This document shows positions 8,263-17,740 of a stretch of 34,658 nucleotides of DNA, one piece after another (positions within the stretch are counted from its first letter, which is position 1; each line of letters starts with the position of its first letter). The position numbers and the translations under genes are program-made. Source of the DNA: an uncultured Bacteroidia bacterium. Its GTDB lineage: Bacteria; Bacteroidota; Bacteroidia; Bacteroidales; UBA932. The notes beneath the pieces were generated by a model. That model was not told where the DNA came from. It made no database searches and was given only the letters and a program-made list of their open reading frames with translations. The stretch covers positions 1-34,658 of the forward strand of contig CACYHF010000031.1 in NCBI GenBank assembly GCA_902774155.1, written 5' to 3'.

Positions 8263-9149
8263 CAATCGATGCCGTAGCGCTTTAAGAGGACATCGTAAGC
8301 ATCAATGCGGCGGTCGCGCAGGAAGGGCCAGCCGCGACGGACATATTCGCACTGCTCCAGGTCCACTTCTACCACGTGGACGCCTTCCTCGGCCTTTTCA
8401 AATTCCGTAAGCAACTCACCCTGAGCACCCGTGGCAAAGGAATGGCCCCAGAAATCGATGCCGGTGGAGTGTCCGGTAGGATCCGGCTCCACGCCGGTCC
8501 GGTTTACGGTGATAACGGGCAAACCATTGGCTACGCTGTGTCCCCGCTGCACCAGCTGCCAGGCCTGGCGCTGCTGCGCCTGCTCCCAATCCGGATCGGT
8601 GGGAACGCCGCCGATGGCCGTGGGATAGATGAGCAGTTCGGCTCCGTTCAAAGCCATAGCACGCGCAGCCTCCGGATACCACTGGTCCCAACAGACCAGC
8701 ACACCCAGGGTGGCCAGGGAGGTTTTGATGGGCTGGAAGCCCATATCGCCGGGCGTAAAATAGAATTTCTCGTAGAAGAGAGGGTCGTCCGGGATGTGCA
8801 TTTTCCGGTATTTTCCGGCGATGGAGCCGTCGGTATCCAGCACCACAGCGGTGTTGTGATAGATTCCGGGAGTACGACGCTCGAACAGCGAAAGCACAAT
8901 CACGATGCCCAGTTCGCGCGCCAATTCGCCGAACGTCTCAGTGGAGGGGCCGGGAATGGGTTCGGCCAGGTCACACAGCTTGGCATTCTCTTCCTGGCAG
9001 AAATACAGGCTGTTGTGCAATTCCTGCAGCACTACCAGCTGGGCACCCTTCGCGGCTGCCTCCCGGACGTGACCCATCAAACGGACGACATTATCGGCGA
9101 TATCCGCCGTACAGTGCTGCTGCACCATGCCAATTCTAATCTTTCTCAT
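8262..9149 (-). CDS. aguB: N-carbamoylputrescine amidase (AguB)
   Basis: Nitrilase-superfamily amidohydrolase of 295 residues that splits N-carbamoylputrescine to putrescine, CO2 and ammonia. The catalytic triad is visible as Glu43 (LQELHNS), Lys116 (KYRKMHIP) and Cys153 (VCWDQWYPEAAR). The last motif, together with GKYRKMHIPDDP, is characteristic of the plant and bacterial N-carbamoylputrescine amidases. It is the middle gene of a three-gene minus-strand unit: the HAD gene ends 8 nt upstream and the esterase starts at its stop codon. The partner aguA is convergent. Together they give polyamine synthesis from arginine-derived agmatine. Confidence 0.95.
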   Translation of the reverse strand: MRKIRIGMVQQHCTADIADNVVRLMGHVREAAAKGAQLVVLQELHNSLYFCQEENAKLCDLAEPIPGPSTETFGELARELGIVIVLSLFERRTPGIYHNTAVVLDTDGSIAGKYRKMHIPDDPLFYEKFYFTPGDMGFQPIKTSLATLGVLVCWDQWYPEAARAMALNGAELLIYPTAIGGVPTDPDWEQAQQRQAWQLVQRGHSVANGLPVITVNRTGVEPDPTGHSTGIDFWGHSFATGAQGELLTEFEKAEEGVHVVEVDLEQCEYVRRGWPFLRDRRIDAYDVLLKRYGID

Positions 9150-9157
9150 AGGGAAAA

Positions 9158-9997
9158 CTATTTATACCGGCTGAATTGTCTTAGTTCGTTGTCGGCCTTG
9201 ATCTTGTCGATGATGGCACAAACCAGACGGAAGGTGCGGCTGTCCTTGCTGTAATTGGCCGGCGTGATGAAGTTCACGCGCCCCTGCCGCAGCAGTTTCT
9301 GGGCCGTGGCTTTCTTGGACGGACGGGCCGGATCGAAGACGGCGATGGCGTTGCCCCCGAACATATTCACCAGCTTCATGGACGGGACATCGGTGTCTCC
9401 GTCGCCGAAGTAGATCATATTGGTGAAAGGCAGGCGCTTATACTCATCGGCCAGGGATTCGTTCACCTTCTGGGCGTCGCGGGAAGAGAAGATGCCTTTC
9501 TGGATTTTGAACAGGTACTGCGTCTTGGCCGTGAAGTCCACGGCAATGCCGGGCCACTCCGCCTCCCCTTTCTCATCATAGATGAAGCTACCGGCGAAGA
9601 TGTGCTTGAATTCCTTGGCAATGGGAGAGCCCTCGATGATTTCCGTGAGGCCCGAAGAGTTGATGTAATGCTCAATGATGACGCCGTGCTCCTTCCCGTA
9701 TTCATCCACGTTCCGGAACCAGTCCCGGACGCCTTCATACAACTTGATATCGGCCCCGTAGCGGCGGAAATCGGCCCGGGTGAGCTTGATGCCGTTCTTC
9801 CTGGCTTCGTCGTACATCAGCTTCATATAAGCGAGGATATTGGATGCATCCTGGCCGATGGCGATGCCGTCGCTCTTGGACCAGAACTCTTCCGGCGTCT
9901 GGCCGATGGCCTGGATAAAGCCGAATTCCTGCATATTCCCCGGCGACAACGTGCCGTCGAAGTCATAAATCAGTCCTATAATGGGTTTTCTTCTCAT
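9158..9997 (-). CDS. HAD-superfamily phosphatase-like protein
   Basis: A 279-residue haloacid dehalogenase-type protein without signal peptide. Motif I is DFDGTL with nucleophile Asp12 and acid Asp14; the motif IV region is YFGDGDTDVPSM (about 196-207), binding Mg2+. Between them is an alpha-helical cap of roughly 100 residues. Phosphohydrolase activity is likely but the substrate is unknown. I place the start at ATG 9997 rather than the 30-nt longer reading: 6 nt upstream lies TACCTTTG, a match to the -7 element, and the protein then begins just before the first strand, as is usual. It heads the unit HAD - aguB - esterase. Confidence 0.88.
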   Translation of the reverse strand: MRRKPIIGLIYDFDGTLSPGNMQEFGFIQAIGQTPEEFWSKSDGIAIGQDASNILAYMKLMYDEARKNGIKLTRADFRRYGADIKLYEGVRDWFRNVDEYGKEHGVIIEHYINSSGLTEIIEGSPIAKEFKHIFAGSFIYDEKGEAEWPGIAVDFTAKTQYLFKIQKGIFSSRDAQKVNESLADEYKRLPFTNMIYFGDGDTDVPSMKLVNMFGGNAIAVFDPARPSKKATAQKLLRQGRVNFITPANYSKDSRTFRLVCAIIDKIKADNELRQFSRYK

Positions 9998-10003
9998 ACT
10001 CCG

Positions 10004-10011
10004 CAAAGGTA
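10004..10011 (-). promoter_or_regulatory. -7 promoter element for the HAD-aguB-esterase unit, six bases before ATG
   Basis: Minus-strand TACCTTTG matches TAnnTTTG. It directly adjoins the T-tract of the upstream ompA terminator and sits 6 nt before the ATG at 9997, so the mRNA is predicted to be leaderless. Confidence 0.65.
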
Positions 10012-10012
10012 C

Positions 10013-10045
10013 AAAAAAAAGAGACATCCCCGATGGAATGTCTCT
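10013..10045 (-). terminator. Terminator of the OmpA-family gene
   Basis: On the minus strand AGAGACAT pairs with ATGTCTCT (10038-10045 with 10020-10027) around a 10-nt loop. A run of eight T follows. It lies 22 nt after the OmpA-family stop codon. Confidence 0.92.
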
Positions 10046-10067
10046 TTTAATCGGTTGTAAGTCAAAC

Positions 10068-11279
10068 TTACTTGACCTCGATCGTTACAACACGGTTCTT
10101 GGCAGCGCTGTCGAACAGCTGGACCTCGGAACCATGAGCGGCGGTCTCGATGTTGGCCTCGTTGGCACCAGCCTTCTTGAGGAGGTCCACAACGGTCTTG
10201 ACGCGCTTCTCGGACAGAGCCTGGTTGTACTTGGCGGAACCGGTCTGCTTGTCGGCGTAACCATTCACGGACAGCTTGGTGTCACCGTTCACTACGTTCT
10301 GGGTGAAGTACTCCAGGTGAGCCTTTTCACGGGCGCTGAGTTTGTCGGAGCCGATGTTGAAGTAGAGGGTGATAGGAGCATCGGGGGTCACGTCAACAGC
10401 GGTGAAGGTGCCATTCTCGTACAGATAGGTCTGACCGTTGACAAGCTTCTTGAGGGGAGCAAGCTCCTTCTCCAGGGCAGCCACTTTGTCCTTGAGGGCG
10501 GCGTTCTCCTTCTCCAGAGCAGCCACCTTGTCCTTGAGGGCGTTGTACTGCTCGGTGGTGAAGGGCACAGGGATCACGACAGGGGTGATGGAGCTGTGAC
10601 GGTCGAAGTTGGTCTTGCCGAGGTTGAAGGACAGACCCAGGGTGGCATAAGGCATCATAGCCCAGCCCACGAACTTACCAGCGTCGAGGCCAACGTGATG
10701 GGCTTCGTTGATGATACCGGCGAGTTCCAGGGTGAGGTTCACACGGTTGCCCAGACGGAGGACATTCAGGATACCAACGCTCATGTTGAACTCCTTGTTG
10801 CCCATAACAATCTGGCTGGCCTTCTTGTTGTTGTTAGCGCCATAAACGCCAACACCAGCGCCCAGGAAGGGAACGATATTCCAGAAGCGGGTCTCTTTGT
10901 AACCGCCGATGGAATTGGAGATGTTCCACATGAAATCACCGTGGAAATAGTTGAAGTAAGCATTGGAAATGTGCGTGCTCTTACCGTTGGCCATGAGACC
11001 ATGCCAACCCAGACGCATACCAATGGCGGGGGTGAACCACTTACCGATGTTCAGGTCCGTAGCAAGACCGATCTTGCCCATACCCTGACCGGGTTCCCAA
11101 ACGGAATTGACACCACCAGCAATAGCGATGAACATGTTGTCACCAGCCTTGTTGGTTTCATAGGGACCACGTACAATCTCGCCGTTTTCGTCGCGATTGT
11201 TGTTCTCCTGAGCATAAGCGTTGACGGAGAACAGAAGACTTGCAATTACAAGTGCTCCAAAAATTTTGATACCTTTCAT
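10068..11279 (-). CDS. OmpA-family outer-membrane protein with coiled-coil linker
   Basis: A 403-residue protein with a signal peptide (cut probably after NAYA, residue 23). Residues about 40-240 look like an outer-membrane beta-barrel with alternating hydrophobic and aromatic residues. Residues about 255-290 form a coiled coil containing a duplicated 14-residue unit ([11 protein letters not shown]). Residues about 300-403 are an OmpA C-terminal peptidoglycan-binding domain with the conserved Asp and Arg in GYADKQTG and ALSEKR. The role is to anchor the outer membrane to peptidoglycan. It has its own promoter (TAAATTTG at 11340-11347) with a leader of about 55 nt, and its own terminator. This is typical of the abundant major OmpA proteins of Bacteroidales. 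Confidence 0.94.
   Translation of the reverse strand: MKGIKIFGALVIASLLFSVNAYAQENNNRDENGEIVRGPYETNKAGDNMFIAIAGGVNSVWEPGQGMGKIGLATDLNIGKWFTPAIGMRLGWHGLMANGKSTHISNAYFNYFHGDFMWNISNSIGGYKETRFWNIVPFLGAGVGVYGANNNKKASQIVMGNKEFNMSVGILNVLRLGNRVNLTLELAGIINEAHHVGLDAGKFVGWAMMPYATLGLSFNLGKTNFDRHSSITPVVIPVPFTTEQYNALKDKVAALEKENAALKDKVAALEKELAPLKKLVNGQTYLYENGTFTAVDVTPDAPITLYFNIGSDKLSAREKAHLEYFTQNVVNGDTKLSVNGYADKQTGSAKYNQALSEKRVKTVVDLLKKAGANEANIETAAHGSEVQLFDSAAKNRVVTIEVK
10464..10547 (-). repeat. Two 42-bp tandem repeats encoding the OmpA coiled coil
   Basis: Two adjacent 42-bp units (10464-10505 and 10506-10547), nearly identical, encode two turns of a 14-residue Lpp-like coiled-coil repeat. Whole-repeat gain or loss would keep the frame and change only the linker length. 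Confidence 0.85.
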
Positions 11280-11339
11280 AATACTATTTAAGATAATTAA
11301 TTGCCTTAAATCTCTTGCACCAATAGGCGCTTATCGCTG

Positions 11340-11347
11340 CAAATTTA
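11340..11347 (-). promoter_or_regulatory. -7 promoter element for the OmpA-family gene
   Basis: Minus-strand TAAATTTG matches TAnnTTTG, 60 nt before the ATG at 11279. The implied leader is long compared with most other genes here, as expected of a highly expressed, possibly regulated gene. Confidence 0.65.
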
Positions 11348-11406
11348 GTAATTTTTGGGAATTGAACAAAATTTCTAGACAATTTTTAATTATTTACAAA
11401 ACTCCG

Positions 11407-11414
11407 TATCTTTG
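11407..11414 (+). promoter_or_regulatory. -7 promoter element for uvrB
   Basis: TATCTTTG matches TAnnTTTG, 16 nt before ATG 11431. It shows that the true uvrB start is downstream of this point, not at 11221. Confidence 0.7.
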
Positions 11415-11430
11415 TAATCCAAGTATTATT

Positions 11431-13626
11431 ATGCAATTCAGGCTTCACTCAGACTATCACCCCTCCGGCGATCAGCCGGAAGCCATCGGCCAATTATGCC
11501 AAGCCCTGCAGCAAGGCGTACAGGATGTCACCCTGCTGGGCGTCACCGGATCCGGGAAAACTTTTACCATGGCCAACGTGATCCAGAACCTGCAGCGGCC
11601 GGCGCTCATCCTGAGCCATAACAAAACACTGGCCGCCCAGCTCTACGGGGAATTCAAAGCCTTCTTTCCGGAGAATGCGGTGGAGTATTTCGTCTCCTAT
11701 TATGACTATTACCAGCCGGAAGCCTATATTCCCAGCACAGACACCTACATTGAGAAAGACCTGAGCATCAACGAGAAGATCGATGAGTTGCGCGTGAGCG
11801 CGGCATCGGCCCTGATGAGCGGCCGGCGCGACGTCATTGTGATCAGCTCCGTCTCCTGCCTGTACGGAATCGGCAACCCGGACGACTTCCACGACCAGAC
11901 CGTCACGGTGCACCGGGGCGAGCAAATGTCCATGACCCGCCTCCTGTACAAGATTGTGGACGCCCTTTATTACCGCACGGAAACGGATTTCAAACGCGGC
12001 TCCTTCCGCGTGCGCGGCGACACCGTGGACATCTTCCTGGGCGGGGCCGATTACGCCGCCCGCATCGAGTTCTTCGGCGACGAAGTGGACCGCATTGCCC
12101 TCATCGACCCGGTGAGCGGCGCCATTTTCGAGGAAATGGACAAAATCGACCTGTACCCGGCCAAAAACTTCGTTACCTCCAAGGAAAAAGGGGCCAAAGC
12201 CGTAAGCCAGATCCAGGACGACCTGGTCAAACAGGTGGAATACTTCGAATCAATCGGCAAATTCCTGGAAGCCAAACGCCTGAAACAGCGGGTGGAATAC
12301 GATATCGAGATGATCAAGGAAATGGGCTACTGCCCCGGCGTAGAGAATTATTCCCGCTACTTCGACGGGCGCAAACCCGGCCAACGGCCCTTCACCCTCA
12401 TCGACTATTTCCCCGACGATTTCCTGCTGTTCATCGACGAGAGCCACGTGACCCTCCCCCAGATCCACGCCATGTACGGCGGCGACCATTCCCGCAAGGA
12501 AACACTGGTGGAATACGGTTTCCGCCTGCCTGCCGCCGCTGATAACCGTCCCCTTACCTTCGAAGAGTTCGAGGCCGTGACGGGCCAGACGGTCTATGTG
12601 AGTGCCACTCCGGCCGATTACGAGCTTGAGAAATCCGAAGGCCTGGTGGTGGAACAGATTGTCCGCCCTACGGGTCTCCTGGACCCGCCCATCGAAGTAC
12701 GCCCCACCCAGAACCAGGTGGACGACCTGATGGAAGAAATCCGTATCCGGGCCGAAAAGGACGAGCGCGTGCTGGTGACCACCCTCACAAAACGGATGGC
12801 CGAAGAACTGGACGGCTACTTCACCAAAGCCGGCGTCCGCTGCCGTTACATCCATTCCGACGTAGACACGGCCGAACGGGTGGAAATCATCGAAGACTTC
12901 AAAAACGGCCTTTTCGACGTGCTCATCGGCGTGAACCTTCTGCGCGAAGGCCTGGACATTCCCACCGTGTCCCTGGTAGCCATCCTGGATGCCGATAAGG
13001 AAGGGTTCCTGCGCAGCGGCCGGGCCCTCACGCAGACGGCCGGCCGCGCCGCCCGCAACATCAACGGTCTGGTGATTATGTATGCCGACACCATCACGCA
13101 GAGTATGGATGAAACCATCCGGGAAACCGCCCGCCGCCGCGCCAAACAACAGGAATACAATAAACTGCACAATATCACCCCCAAGCAGGTCCAGGTGCGC
13201 GCCAACGTGCTTATGAGCGAACTGGTGCGCTCCGGCGAGGATACCACCCACGTGAGCGGGTTCCTGAATCCGGTGCTGCAGAACAGCGTCACCGGTCACG
13301 TGAGCGCCCGCGACAGCGTCTCGGCGCCGGAATACGTGCCCTCCGCCTCCGAACTGGGCAAGGGCGATGTCTCCGTGGGCCTGGGCCACGACGCCCGCCG
13401 CGAAAGTACATCGGCCTATGTAGACGGCTACATCCAGGCCGACCTGGCCGCCGTGCTGCAGGATCCGGTAATCCGCTCTATGTCCCGCGAACAGGTGGAG
13501 AAGGCCGCCGCCGAAGCCAAACGCAAGATGCAGAAGGCCGCCGCCGACCTGGACTTCACCGCCGCCGCCCGCTACCGCGACGAAATGTGGGCGTTGGAAC
13601 AGTACCTCAAAGTCTGGAAACTTTAA
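11431..13626 (+). CDS. uvrB: Excinuclease ABC subunit B (UvrB)
   Basis: Damage-loading helicase-like subunit of nucleotide excision repair, acting with UvrA and UvrC. At 731 residues it is longer than the usual 660-690. Walker A is [10 protein letters not shown]; the beta-hairpin is [21 protein letters not shown]; the DEAD-type box is DESH in [13 protein letters not shown]; helicase motif VI is QTAGRAARN. The C-terminal UVR domain ([33 protein letters not shown]) binds UvrC. The extra length is a Ser/Gly/Val-rich stretch of about 55-60 residues between the helicase core (after NITPKQ) and the UVR domain. Start chosen at [19 protein letters not shown], 16 nt after the promoter element. The stop overlaps the end of convergent relA by 20 nt. 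Confidence 0.96.
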   Translation: MQFRLHSDYHPSGDQPEAIGQLCQALQQGVQDVTLLGVTGSGKTFTMANVIQNLQRPALILSHNKTLAAQLYGEFKAFFPENAVEYFVSYYDYYQPEAYIPSTDTYIEKDLSINEKIDELRVSAASALMSGRRDVIVISSVSCLYGIGNPDDFHDQTVTVHRGEQMSMTRLLYKIVDALYYRTETDFKRGSFRVRGDTVDIFLGGADYAARIEFFGDEVDRIALIDPVSGAIFEEMDKIDLYPAKNFVTSKEKGAKAVSQIQDDLVKQVEYFESIGKFLEAKRLKQRVEYDIEMIKEMGYCPGVENYSRYFDGRKPGQRPFTLIDYFPDDFLLFIDESHVTLPQIHAMYGGDHSRKETLVEYGFRLPAAADNRPLTFEEFEAVTGQTVYVSATPADYELEKSEGLVVEQIVRPTGLLDPPIEVRPTQNQVDDLMEEIRIRAEKDERVLVTTLTKRMAEELDGYFTKAGVRCRYIHSDVDTAERVEIIEDFKNGLFDVLIGVNLLREGLDIPTVSLVAILDADKEGFLRSGRALTQTAGRAARNINGLVIMYADTITQSMDETIRETARRRAKQQEYNKLHNITPKQVQVRANVLMSELVRSGEDTTHVSGFLNPVLQNSVTGHVSARDSVSAPEYVPSASELGKGDVSVGLGHDARRESTSAYVDGYIQADLAAVLQDPVIRSMSREQVEKAAAEAKRKMQKAAADLDFTAAARYRDEMWALEQYLKVWKL

Positions 13627-15706
13627 GTACGTGTTTTAAGTTACGGATTTGAGAGAGGACTTTGTCCAGTTCCAGATTGGAGGGGACGGAGAGTTTCAGA
13701 TTCACTTCCCAAGTACCGTTCCGGCGGTTCTCATTTACTACGAAACTACGTACCGAGGCCTTGAAATGGCCCACGGTTTCCAGGATGCTGGCCGAAGCGC
13801 TTTCTTCGTCGGCCACGAGTTTCAACCCCACCTGGAAGCTGCCGCTGGAAGGGCTTTCGGCCCATTTTACCTTCTGAATGCGATAGGGATACAGTTCTAG
13901 CAGACGGGCGGCGTTGGGACAGGTGATGCGGTGAATCTTGATGCCTGCTTCGCGCGTAACAAAACCGAAGACATCGTCGCCGAACACGGGGTTGCAGCAT
14001 TTGGACATCCGGTAGTCGATGCCCTTGACATTCTTGGCATTGAGCACCAGGATATCGTCCTTGGATTCGTAGTGGCGGGACGCCTTGGCCGATGCCTGCA
14101 CCGCCTCTGCGGCTTCCACGGAGACAGCGTGCCTTTCGGCCTCTCCCAGGATGAAATCCTTCACCACGTTCACATCCAGCGTGCCCGCGCCGATGGCGGC
14201 GAAGAAACCGGTGAGCGAAGGGAAATTGAGCTTTTTGCGAAGCTCGGTGTTCATTTCGTCGGAGAATTCCAGTTTCCAGTTCTTCAGACGGCGGTCCAGC
14301 AGTTCCTTGCCGTCCACGGCCCGCGACTGCTCCTGCGCCGCCAAAGCCTGTTTTACTTTGGCCCGGGCCTTGGATGTGACCACCCAGTTGATCCAGTCCT
14401 GGGCGGGATGCTGGTTCTTGCTGGTCTGGATTTCCACGACGTCGCCGGTTTCGAGTTTCTCCCGGATGGAAACTGCCTTGCCGTTCACGCGGGCGCCCAC
14501 ACAGTGCGCGCCAATATTACTATGAATACTGAAGGCAAAATCCAGGACGGTGGCGCCGGCCGACAGGATGCGCAGTTCGCCGGTGGGCGTGAACACGAAG
14601 ATATCCTTGGTGGGCGGCAGCGGAAGGTCTTCCGTGTTCTCGTCCGGATGCTCCAAAGCATAGCGGACCGAGGTGAGCCACTTGTCCAGGGTCTCCTGGC
14701 GCTTGACGCCCTTGTACGACCAGTGGCTGGCGAAACCGTTTTCGGCCACATCGTCCATCCGTTGGGTGCGGATCTGAACCTCTACGTAGGCCCCTTCCCG
14801 GTTCTTCACCGTAATATGCAGGCTTTCATAACCGTTGGGCTTGGGATTGGTCACCCAGTCCCTTAGACGCTTGGTATCGGGCTCATATTCTTCCGTCACG
14901 AAGGAATACACCTGCCAGCACAGGTCCTTTTCCAGTTTGTGGTCTTCTCCGTCGCAGTCGATGATGAAGCGAATGGCAAATACATCATACACACCCTCAA
15001 ACGGCACTTTCTGCTTCTGCATCTTCTGCCAGATGGAGTAGGCCGCCTTGGTGCGAATCTTCAATTTGTACCGGATACCGGCTTCCGAAAGCTTGATCTT
15101 CAAGGGCTCTATGAATTCGGCCATCAGCTTTTCCCGGTCCTTCTCCCCTGCCCTGAGTTTATTGGTAATGAGCCGATATTGCTCCGGTTCTGCGTAGTTC
15201 AGGTAGATGTCCTCCATCTCCCGTTTCATATTGTACAGGCCCAGCTGATGCGCCAGCGGGATATACAACATAAGGGTTTCCAGGATTTTCTGTTCCCGGT
15301 TGGCCTTGGGGAACATTTTCAGGCTGCGCATCACCTCCAGGCGGTCGGCCAGTTTGAGCACCGTCACGCGGGGGTCTCGGGAGTACTGGATAATCAGTTT
15401 CTTATAATTTTCCGCCTCCAGCCGCGTATCCTTGGGCTTGATGGTAGAGATCTTGTTGAGCCCGTCCACCAGGACGCAGGCCGTTTCTCCCCATTCCGCC
15501 GCCTTAATCTCCAGCCCCGTCATCCGGCTGGCCTCGTGCAGATAGACAGCGGCCACGCATTCTTCCGGCAGGCCGATTTCATCGGCCACGATGCGTGCCA
15601 CGGCATCCGGATGGCCGATAAACGGCGATCCGTCGTAGCGGGTCTGGTCTTTCAAGGCCTCGGCCGCCAGAGCGCGAGCCCGGCTGATGATGTTATTTTC
15701 GTCCAC
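13607..15706 (-). CDS. relA: RelA/SpoT-type (p)ppGpp synthetase with degenerate hydrolase site
   Basis: A 699-residue long RSH protein of the stringent response. In order: HD domain (about 10-150), synthetase domain (about 215-345) with [13 protein letters not shown], Asp241 in [21 protein letters not shown] and Glu309 in [10 protein letters not shown], then TGS (about 368-430), a Cys-containing CC region ([12 protein letters not shown]) and a C-terminal ACT domain. The hydrolase site is altered: His32 and Asp121 remain, but the HDxxED motif reads HEASRM, and RLHNM reads RLEVM. It is therefore probably a synthetase without hydrolase activity; a bifunctional Rel would be expected elsewhere. 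The start is GTG at 15706, overlapping the mltG end by 14 nt. It is the last gene of the series from rpsA. Confidence 0.93.
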   Translation of the reverse strand: MDENNIISRARALAAEALKDQTRYDGSPFIGHPDAVARIVADEIGLPEECVAAVYLHEASRMTGLEIKAAEWGETACVLVDGLNKISTIKPKDTRLEAENYKKLIIQYSRDPRVTVLKLADRLEVMRSLKMFPKANREQKILETLMLYIPLAHQLGLYNMKREMEDIYLNYAEPEQYRLITNKLRAGEKDREKLMAEFIEPLKIKLSEAGIRYKLKIRTKAAYSIWQKMQKQKVPFEGVYDVFAIRFIIDCDGEDHKLEKDLCWQVYSFVTEEYEPDTKRLRDWVTNPKPNGYESLHITVKNREGAYVEVQIRTQRMDDVAENGFASHWSYKGVKRQETLDKWLTSVRYALEHPDENTEDLPLPPTKDIFVFTPTGELRILSAGATVLDFAFSIHSNIGAHCVGARVNGKAVSIREKLETGDVVEIQTSKNQHPAQDWINWVVTSKARAKVKQALAAQEQSRAVDGKELLDRRLKNWKLEFSDEMNTELRKKLNFPSLTGFFAAIGAGTLDVNVVKDFILGEAERHAVSVEAAEAVQASAKASRHYESKDDILVLNAKNVKGIDYRMSKCCNPVFGDDVFGFVTREAGIKIHRITCPNAARLLELYPYRIQKVKWAESPSSGSFQVGLKLVADEESASASILETVGHFKASVRSFVVNENRRNGTWEVNLKLSVPSNLELDKVLSQIRNLKHVLKVSRL

Positions 15707-16718
15707 GTTGGCGTTCGTTTAGGGCATTCTGGAAGGAGCGGGCGTTGGCCAGGTGCTCCGAGTACGTTGCGGCAAAACGGTGGGTACCGTTGAAGGCAGG
15801 ATCCGCGCAGAAGAAGATATAATTGTGCGAAACCGGATGCAGCACAGATTCCAGACAGCTCTTGGGCGGGCAGGAAATGGGGCCCGGAGGCAGTCCGGCG
15901 TGCTTATAGGTATTATAAGGAGAGTCCACCAGCAGGTGTGACTTCAGGATACGGTTCAGGCGATAATCGAAGCAGTACGCCACGGTGGGATCGGCCTGGA
16001 GGCGCATACCGGAACGCAGGCGGTTCAGGTACACGCCGGCGATGGTGGGCTGCTCCGGCACATAACGGGTTTCGCCGTCCACGATGGAGGCCAGGGTAGA
16101 AGCCTGCTGCGGGGTGAGCCCCTGGGCACGGGCAGCAGCCTGCCGCTCCGGCGTCCACCAGGCATCCCTTTCCTTGACAAAACGGTCCATAATCTCCCGC
16201 ACGGACGACGTCCAGAGCATTTGGTAGGTATCCGGGATAATCACCGTAAAGAGCTGCGCCCGGTCCACGCCATAGGCCTTCAAAGAGTCATCGCACGTGA
16301 GAAAGGAGGCCACTTCGGCCGAATCCACCAGCATTTGCCGGCCGATTCTGCGGGCTAGATCCGAAGGACGACGGATGGAGCCGGACAGCGTGAGATTCAC
16401 GGGCGTTTGCCAGCCTTTCTGGAACATCCGGGAGACATACATGCTGGAACAGGTGGAGTCGATGCGGTAATGCCCCACTTCCACGTGCTTCATATCTTGA
16501 AAAACCCGCCGCAGGCTGCGTTCGTTGCGCACGGAGCCCGATAAGAGCAGCGAATCCCGTACGTCCTTCAGACTGGTGGTAGGATAGACGTAAATCTCTA
16601 TTTCATCCGTGAAGTTGGACGCCTTCCGGTCGAACCAGACCTGATAGCCCATCATTCCTGCATAGATGAGCACCAGTAGCAGGCCCAACAGGAACAATAT
16701 CCTCGTCTGCTTTTTCAT
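15693..16718 (-). CDS. mltG: Endolytic peptidoglycan transglycosylase MltG (YceG-like)
   Basis: Inner-membrane lytic transglycosylase that cuts nascent glycan strands and limits their length. The 341-residue reading starts at MKKQTRILFLLGLLLVLIYAGM, giving one N-terminal membrane helix and a periplasmic body. The catalytic segment ASIVDGETRYVPEQP, followed by IAGVYLNRLRSGMRLQADPTVAY, is the diagnostic YceG block, with the conserved Glu in DGET. LPPGPISCP near the C-terminus is also typical. ATG 16718 is preferred to the upstream reading because that would add 17 polar residues before the membrane helix. It starts 4 nt after the glucosaminidase gene ends and overlaps relA, so the three are cotranscribed. 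Confidence 0.93.
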   Translation of the reverse strand: MKKQTRILFLLGLLLVLIYAGMMGYQVWFDRKASNFTDEIEIYVYPTTSLKDVRDSLLLSGSVRNERSLRRVFQDMKHVEVGHYRIDSTCSSMYVSRMFQKGWQTPVNLTLSGSIRRPSDLARRIGRQMLVDSAEVASFLTCDDSLKAYGVDRAQLFTVIIPDTYQMLWTSSVREIMDRFVKERDAWWTPERQAAARAQGLTPQQASTLASIVDGETRYVPEQPTIAGVYLNRLRSGMRLQADPTVAYCFDYRLNRILKSHLLVDSPYNTYKHAGLPPGPISCPPKSCLESVLHPVSHNYIFFCADPAFNGTHRFAATYSEHLANARSFQNALNERQRGRK

Positions 16719-16722
16719 AGGC

Positions 16723-17697
16723 CTAGCGGAGTTTGAGTTCGTCCCCTTCCTGCAGCACGACCGGTGCATCCAGGTTGTTCAGTTTCAGGATGGCTCTTTC
16801 CTTCACCCCGAAACGCTGACAGATGGTGTGGAAATCCTCTCCATCTTCCGAAACGATGTATTTTTCCAGCCCTTTCGGGGCCTGGTTTTTCTTGGACTGC
16901 AGGTACACCAGGGTTCCGGAATCCAGACTGGTATCCTTGGAAACATCGTTATAGCGCATAATTTCCCACTTGAACAGGTGGTAGTATTTCGCGATGGATG
17001 CGTAGGTCTCCCCTTCCATGGCAAACACGAAAGGAACCCCATTCAGGGAATACAGCTGGCGGGACAAGGGAAAATTGAACTTTTCACGGGGTCTTGCCTT
17101 TTCCCCCTCCGGAGCAGGAATCTCCTTCAGGGAGGAGACGGCTACCGGCTCCTCTATCTTGTGCGGGGCTTCCGGCAGTTCCGCTTCTTCCTCTACCGTG
17201 ATGACATCGAAGCGGGCCAGGTTATAGTCTTCGATATACTTGATGAGCTTGGAGGGATACTTGGGGTCCGTGGCATAGCCGGCCTGCCGGAGACCATAGG
17301 CCCAGCCTGCATAATCCGTCCTTTCCAGGTCGAAGAGGAATTTGTAGCGGTCCCGGTACCGGAGGAAGTCCGAGTGGTCCCGGAAACTCTCTTCCGCGTC
17401 ATCGTACACACGGAAGCATTCGTTCCGGGCGTCGTCGTCGTGCCGGATGCTGCGGCCGGTCCAGCCCTTGTGACATTTGATGCCGAAGTGATTGTTGCCC
17501 TCCTTGGCCAGGCGGGACTGTCCGGCGCCGGATTCCAGGATACCCTGTGCAAGGGTAATGCTGGCCGGCACGCCGCTGCGCAGCATCTCCTGCACAGCAA
17601 TTTCGGAATATTTTTCTATATATTGTTCCTGCAGACTTTGGGCGCTGGCGAAAAAGGGAATCAGCGCGGCAAAAGCCAATAGAAATACTTTCTTCAT
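16723..17697 (-). CDS. Secreted glucosaminidase with two LysM domains
   Basis: A 324-residue exported peptidoglycan hydrolase. Signal peptide MKKVFLLAFAALIPFFASA. Residues about 25-165 are a glucosaminidase (FlgJ/LytG-like) domain: the catalytic Glu lies in LAQGILESGAGQS, followed by NNHFGIKCHKGW and the aromatic FRDHSDFLRYRDRY. Two LysM peptidoglycan-binding repeats lie at about 220-270 and 277-324 (YIVSEDGEDFHTICQRFG). It probably trims septal or lateral wall peptidoglycan together with MltG, whose gene starts 4 nt after its stop. The 43 nt upstream show only an imperfect -7-like TATCTTAG, so transcription may come from rnz/rpsA. Confidence 0.92.
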   Translation of the reverse strand: MKKVFLLAFAALIPFFASAQSLQEQYIEKYSEIAVQEMLRSGVPASITLAQGILESGAGQSRLAKEGNNHFGIKCHKGWTGRSIRHDDDARNECFRVYDDAEESFRDHSDFLRYRDRYKFLFDLERTDYAGWAYGLRQAGYATDPKYPSKLIKYIEDYNLARFDVITVEEEAELPEAPHKIEEPVAVSSLKEIPAPEGEKARPREKFNFPLSRQLYSLNGVPFVFAMEGETYASIAKYYHLFKWEIMRYNDVSKDTSLDSGTLVYLQSKKNQAPKGLEKYIVSEDGEDFHTICQRFGVKERAILKLNNLDAPVVLQEGDELKLR

Positions 17698-17740
17698 CTT
17701 AAGCAGCTTTTCTACAAGATGCTAAGATAAGAAGAAATTC

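Noticed and set aside
11221-11430. 70-codon N-terminal extension of uvrB
   Set aside because: It starts before the uvrB promoter element at 11407 and crosses the ompA promoter; family N-termini begin at 11431.
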